Notes under the pieces: model-generated
The model's database searches: none
What the model was told of the DNA's origin: nothing
Seen by the model: the letters and a program-made list of their open reading frames with translations, nothing else
Position numbers and translations under genes: made by a program
Source: Vicia villosa
Lineage: Eukaryota > Streptophyta > Magnoliopsida > Fabales > Fabaceae
Direction: 5' to 3'
Assembly (NCBI RefSeq): GCF_029867415.1
Contig: NC_081183.1
Coordinates: 117,232,514-117,296,513, forward strand
DNA length: 64,000 nucleotides
In this document: positions 60,093 to 64,000 of the stretch, piece by piece
How positions within the stretch are numbered: position 1 is the stretch's first letter
Layout: every line of letters starts with the position of its first letter

Positions 60093-63018
60093 ACTCTCCC
60101 CCACTTAGAAGATTTCCGTCCTCGGAAATATTCCAAACACAAACAAACTTGGATACGCCCTTTCCTCCGACTAACCAACTATCAAGCCACGAAAGCAACG
60201 ACACAATCAGCGCCAAACAACGAATTACTCTAGCTAAAAGCAAAACAACCAAAACACAACAATGGCAACGAGATGCAATGCCCATACAATGCACTCATCG
60301 ACTAACACCAAAACACAAGAAATAACCAAGACACAAACAATGACCCGGTCGCACAACGTCCAAATAACCATGCCAAGACATAGCAGTCAAACATGTAACC
60401 AAAACATCTGGTGGTCTTATAATTCCTACCACATCCACTGTCCATAATTTGAACTCTAACAATTCATACACATACGAACCGCGTCATTTCACGCTCCCGA
60501 TGCGCACTCTGATTTCCCACAACAAACAGATTTACCAATTCCATAACCATCTTCCAGCTCCTTCTAGTATTCACCAGAAACTCATTGTTCTCTCTTAACA
60601 TACTCAACCTCTTAATCTGCTGTGTCAGCTTGCACACCAGACAAAAGTCTTTGTATTATCCAATCAAAGGCAAAAGCTAATCCAAACACATCCTTGTTTC
60701 ACAACACAAGCCCTCATAGATCCTTAAGTGACCAAACCGTCCTCTCAGTCTGACCAATATACAACTTGCAAGTACTTCCATCGGTTAATCCATTCTTATC
60801 GAAATAACATGAGCAGATTTCGTCAATATATCCACAATGACCCCAATCGCCTCACAATTACTCGACGTCCTTGGCAAACCAGAAACAAAATCCATAGAAA
60901 TGCTATTCCACTTCTACTCAGGAATGGATAACAGTTACATGAAACCAGACGACTCCTGACAAGTCAAACACAAATAAACAAATCCCTTCATATCCTCCTT
61001 CATTACCTTGCCACTAAAAATGACCTTCTCAAATCTTGATACATCTTAGTAGCATCAGGATGAATACTCAAATCACTACGACGCACTTCATCCAAAGTCC
61101 TCTTTTCAAATCCGAACATTAGGAATACAAACTTGATCATGACATCCCATGACATTGCTCTTATCAATCCGAAGATCACCATCTTTACCTTTGACTAATA
61201 AATGTCATCTTATCAACCCATTCAAATCCGATTTTCGACCTTTTCTAATCTCATCAAGAATACCATAAGTAAGCTTCCACATATAAAGCTCAACACTTGA
61301 AGAAGTCTCTTTACACACCCAACTCAAATCTCACAACTGTTTCAACAATCACAATACTCGAATCATCCACATAGACGTATGCAATGGTTCTCATATTCAA
61401 CTCGTTCTGATCAAACGAATGCTTCAAACTCTTGTAGTCACTTACACACACAAATCTCGATCCGAATAATTAGTGCCTTCAAATTTCCCAAACAGAAATA
61501 ACAACTTCCAACTCTAAATCTTGTGACAGGTAAATCCTTTCAAAAATCTTAACTTGCATAAAAGCATAAACCTCCACTTACCCCTTGAACATTCACTTCA
61601 CTCAACCAAAAACTCACATAAGGAAACTTAGCAAACAACTTCTTCTTCCCAACACGGACAAAACAATTCTCAAATACTTAGCATGATCATCTTCACACTG
61701 ATGATACCCATACCTCAAATCAAACTTGCAAAACAAACAAGCTCCAACCAACTTGATCCGTCAAAATATCAATCCTCAAAAGTGGATACTTTTCCTTAAT
61801 TGTCACTTTTCTCAATTGTCTAAAATCAACACGAAGCCTGATAGAACCTTCCTTCTTAACCAACAAAACACATGCACCCTACGGCGACACACTTGAACGA
61901 ACAAACCTCTTCTCAAGAAAATCCTTAAGTTGACTCCTCAACTCTTTCAACTCAGAAGTTGGCATCCGATACGGAACCCTCGATACAACAATAGTTCTAG
62001 GAACTAAATCCGTCAAAATAGAACTCCAAGACGAAATTCCTCTTTTCGACGATGAATCATTGAAACCTTCAAGAAATACTTATACAAATGCGCAACTATC
62101 CGCAATTCCCACAATTACTCTTTCTCAGGGACATCCAAAGTCGTCGACAACATAAACAACGTCGTACCACCTTGCACCGACTCATTCACTTCCAATATTA
62201 TCAAACTAGCCAGATAAGCCTATCACATCCAATACGATTCCGTCTACTATCAACAAGAGATTAAGGGTGATCAAGTCCTCAATTTGTCAATAGGTAGCCG
62301 ATAATCATAATAGAGTATAAACTATCAGTACCAACAATAATAATATTCTTTTCCAACTTTTGCTCATAGCACAAAAGCACTATGATTCCATAATTCACAA
62401 ATCTCCCAAGATCATCTAAACCAGCTAACACCGACGTCCGGTAGCTACGTACCAAAACACTTCTAACAATATCTCAAAACAAAATACCTGAGATCCTACT
62501 CATCTCTTCGTACTCCTAATTCTTACTCGAGTTCCAAAACGTTTCCAACAACCTCAATAACTCCTACAACAAAGTCTACCACAATAATTTCCTTAGTCAT
62601 TGATCCAACAACGACACCTCACACAAGGCTACTCAAACAACAACTTCATAGTCCATCAGTAGCGTTAGAGCATCACAACTCTCTAAATTCCATTCCCTAG
62701 AAATAACCAAAATCTACTCCGAGACACTCCAACTCGATTAACAACCGAAGTCTTAAGTCCAAGTCGCCTTCACTTCAGAAAACAACAAATTCCAACAACA
62801 CTAGTACTGCTGCCCTCAATAGCATACTAACATCTTGCAACTGAAACATATCCGAGAAGCATATGTTCTCCCCCACTTAGCTTCAAATCATACCTGCATA
62901 CAACCGGCTAGAGGCACAACAAGTACTGACAGTGCTCCACACACTTATCACGTACTGAGGAATTAAACAACATTAGACAACACTGGCCGGACAGACCGAC
63001 CTGCTCTGATACCACTAA
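60093..63018 (-). pseudogene. Decayed Ty3/gypsy pol (RT, RNase H, integrase); gag and protease missing
   Basis: Minus-strand translation near 61975-61780 gives the start of gypsy reverse transcriptase (PYRMPTSELKELRSQLKDF, then a [19 protein letters not shown] block and [10 protein letters not shown]) with a stop where Trp is expected. RT continues brokenly to about 61590 (KLFAKFPYVSFWLSEV). RNase H-like pieces are at about 61440-61360 (FDQNELNM). The integrase zinc-binding part (CLTCQ) and core (SMDFVSGLPR, then VIVDILTKSAH) are at about 60970-60770. Many stops and frame changes are present. The end near 60100 resembles the usual chromovirus junction with the polypurine tract. A chromodomain is not visible. 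Confidence 0.85.
62998..63014 (-). other. Primer-binding site (initiator-Met tRNA type)
   Basis: TGGTATCAGAGCAGGTC on the minus strand, 4 nt from the LTR at 63019. Confidence 0.85.
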
Positions 63019-63204
63019 TGTAACACCCCAATTCTACCCAAAGCATTTAGGCAAGAAAATATCAGAGTATTTAAAATTTCATACAACACAATTAGGATGT
63101 TACACTAAGTAACCAAACAAACACCTTGAAAACAAACGGACATCACCGATGTCAAAAGCATACACACCTGCCAATAACATGATACATAACACACGGAAGA
63201 TATG

Positions 63205-63279
<75 letters not shown>

Positions 63280-64000
63280 GTATAGCTCTCACTCTCAAAG
63301 AGGAGTTTTCCAAAATAAAGTGTTTACAATATACAATGGCACGTTATCACATATACATGTTCAAAAGAGTCATATACAAATAAATAACAACAGACTCCCG
63401 ACTACCCAGTGTTACATATCAGAGCGACCGACAAGACCAACTGGAGAACTACCTCTTCCAAAAGACTTCCAAAGCGGCTAATCTGCAGGATGCCACTCAA
63501 GCATCAAATCAGCAGAAGGGTGAGAATATAATTCATAATGAAAGCATGACAATTATAGTAATGCCAACAAGTATCATCAAGAATCATACAACAAAGTAAT
63601 CCACTCATTCAACCACAATCAATATATAAGTAATGTGACACATGAATGATAACATAAATTATACGGACAGACAATGATGAATGAGACTCGACTATGCATA
63701 TGCATGTGGTACCAAATCCGGAGTAAAACTCCCCTTGTCATTATGACAAATACACCTTTGCCAAGCATTATGCTGGGACTTCTTTCCCTCAGGAAAATAC
63801 ACCTTTGTCGAGCATCAAGCTACGACTAAACGTCATCGAGCATTTAGCCCCCACTGATGACCTCTTGCCACTCGGGCAAATACACCTTTTTACCGAGCAT
63901 TAAGCCCCCACTGGTAATAATTGCCAATTCAGGCCACCTGCTAATAGCATTCCGCCATTAACGTAATGAAATGTTATGCTGTGCAAATATATGACTCTAT
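63019..64000 (-). repeat. Right (5') LTR, partial
   Basis: Collinear with 57441-58422; (TA)n at 63208-63278. Truncated by the window end. Confidence 0.92.

Larger units (their letters stand above)
57441..64000 (-). mobile_element. Ty3/gypsy chromovirus-like LTR retrotransposon, minus strand, right LTR cut by window end
   Basis: The left (3') LTR is 57441-60092 and the right (5') LTR starts at 63019; both begin TGTAACACCCCAATTCTACC and the left one ends GGGCGTTACA. On the minus strand the PBS TGGTATCAGAGCAGGT (63014 downward) lies 4 nt from the 5' LTR and fits the initiator-Met tRNA 3' end. The polypurine tract AGTGGGGGAGAGT abuts the 3' LTR. The interior is only 2,926 bp, too short for full gag-pol. 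Over the roughly 900 bp that can be compared, the LTRs differ by only four substitutions plus microsatellite length. Confidence 0.9.

Overview
The window looks like nuclear DNA from a papilionoid legume, most likely the vicioid/Fabeae group. The main reason is that several regions are Ogre-type Ty3/gypsy (Tat lineage) LTR sequences: they begin TGTCATACCCC, and where the internal side survives they carry a TGGCGACTCTGCTGGGG primer-binding site. Maximus/SIRE-like copia LTRs, a chromovirus-like gypsy element, LINE pieces, a SINE, MITEs and a Helitron-like element fill most of the rest. Species cannot be named from sequence alone.

Only two intact host genes can be supported. (1) On the + strand, 16247-19446, five exons give a 300-residue HERPUD-like ER membrane protein without a ubiquitin-like domain. 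Its promoter holds an exact plant ER-stress element (CCAAT-N10-CACG). (2) On the - strand, 31402-27509, five exons give an 876-residue TBC1D5-like Rab GTPase-activating protein with both catalytic fingers present. All their introns obey GT-AG and the reading frames join without a break. An mTERF-like fragment (about 57159-57314) and a plant-mobile-domain-like relic (1-1860) are gene debris.

Layout: 1-1860 PMD-like relic, cut by a copia polyprotein fragment (1862-3422) joined to a SIRE-like LTR; 4470-4765 a 20-bp minisatellite; 5511-13424 two Ogre-type solo LTRs, one nested in the other, each with an exact 5-bp target duplication; 14630-15800 a second SIRE-like LTR; 16-20 kb HERP-like gene; 20.3-22 kb LINE 3' end (-); 22.6-23.7 kb copia 3' LTR plus an unidentified reading frame; 23.8-26.4 kb two hAT-like MITEs and AT microsatellites; 27.5-31.4 kb TBC gene; 33.4-36.8 kb an internally deleted LINE split by a solo LTR; 36869-43913 a complete 7,045-bp non-coding Ogre-derived element; 44.2-49.7 kb a truncated Ogre 5' half (LTR, PBS, leader); 49950-54908 a Helitron-like element; 55.7-57.4 kb MITE, SINE, microsatellites and mTERF fragment; 57441 to the window end a Ty3/gypsy chromovirus-like element on the - strand.

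The strongest candidate for something undescribed is the 36869-43913 element. It keeps LTR ends, PBS, polypurine tract and a tandem-repeat-rich 3' region of the Ogre type but has no gag or pol, and 5-bp duplications show that it inserted as a unit. A second is the chromovirus-like element, whose LTRs are almost identical although its pol is already decayed. Both suggest that defective elements are moved in trans.
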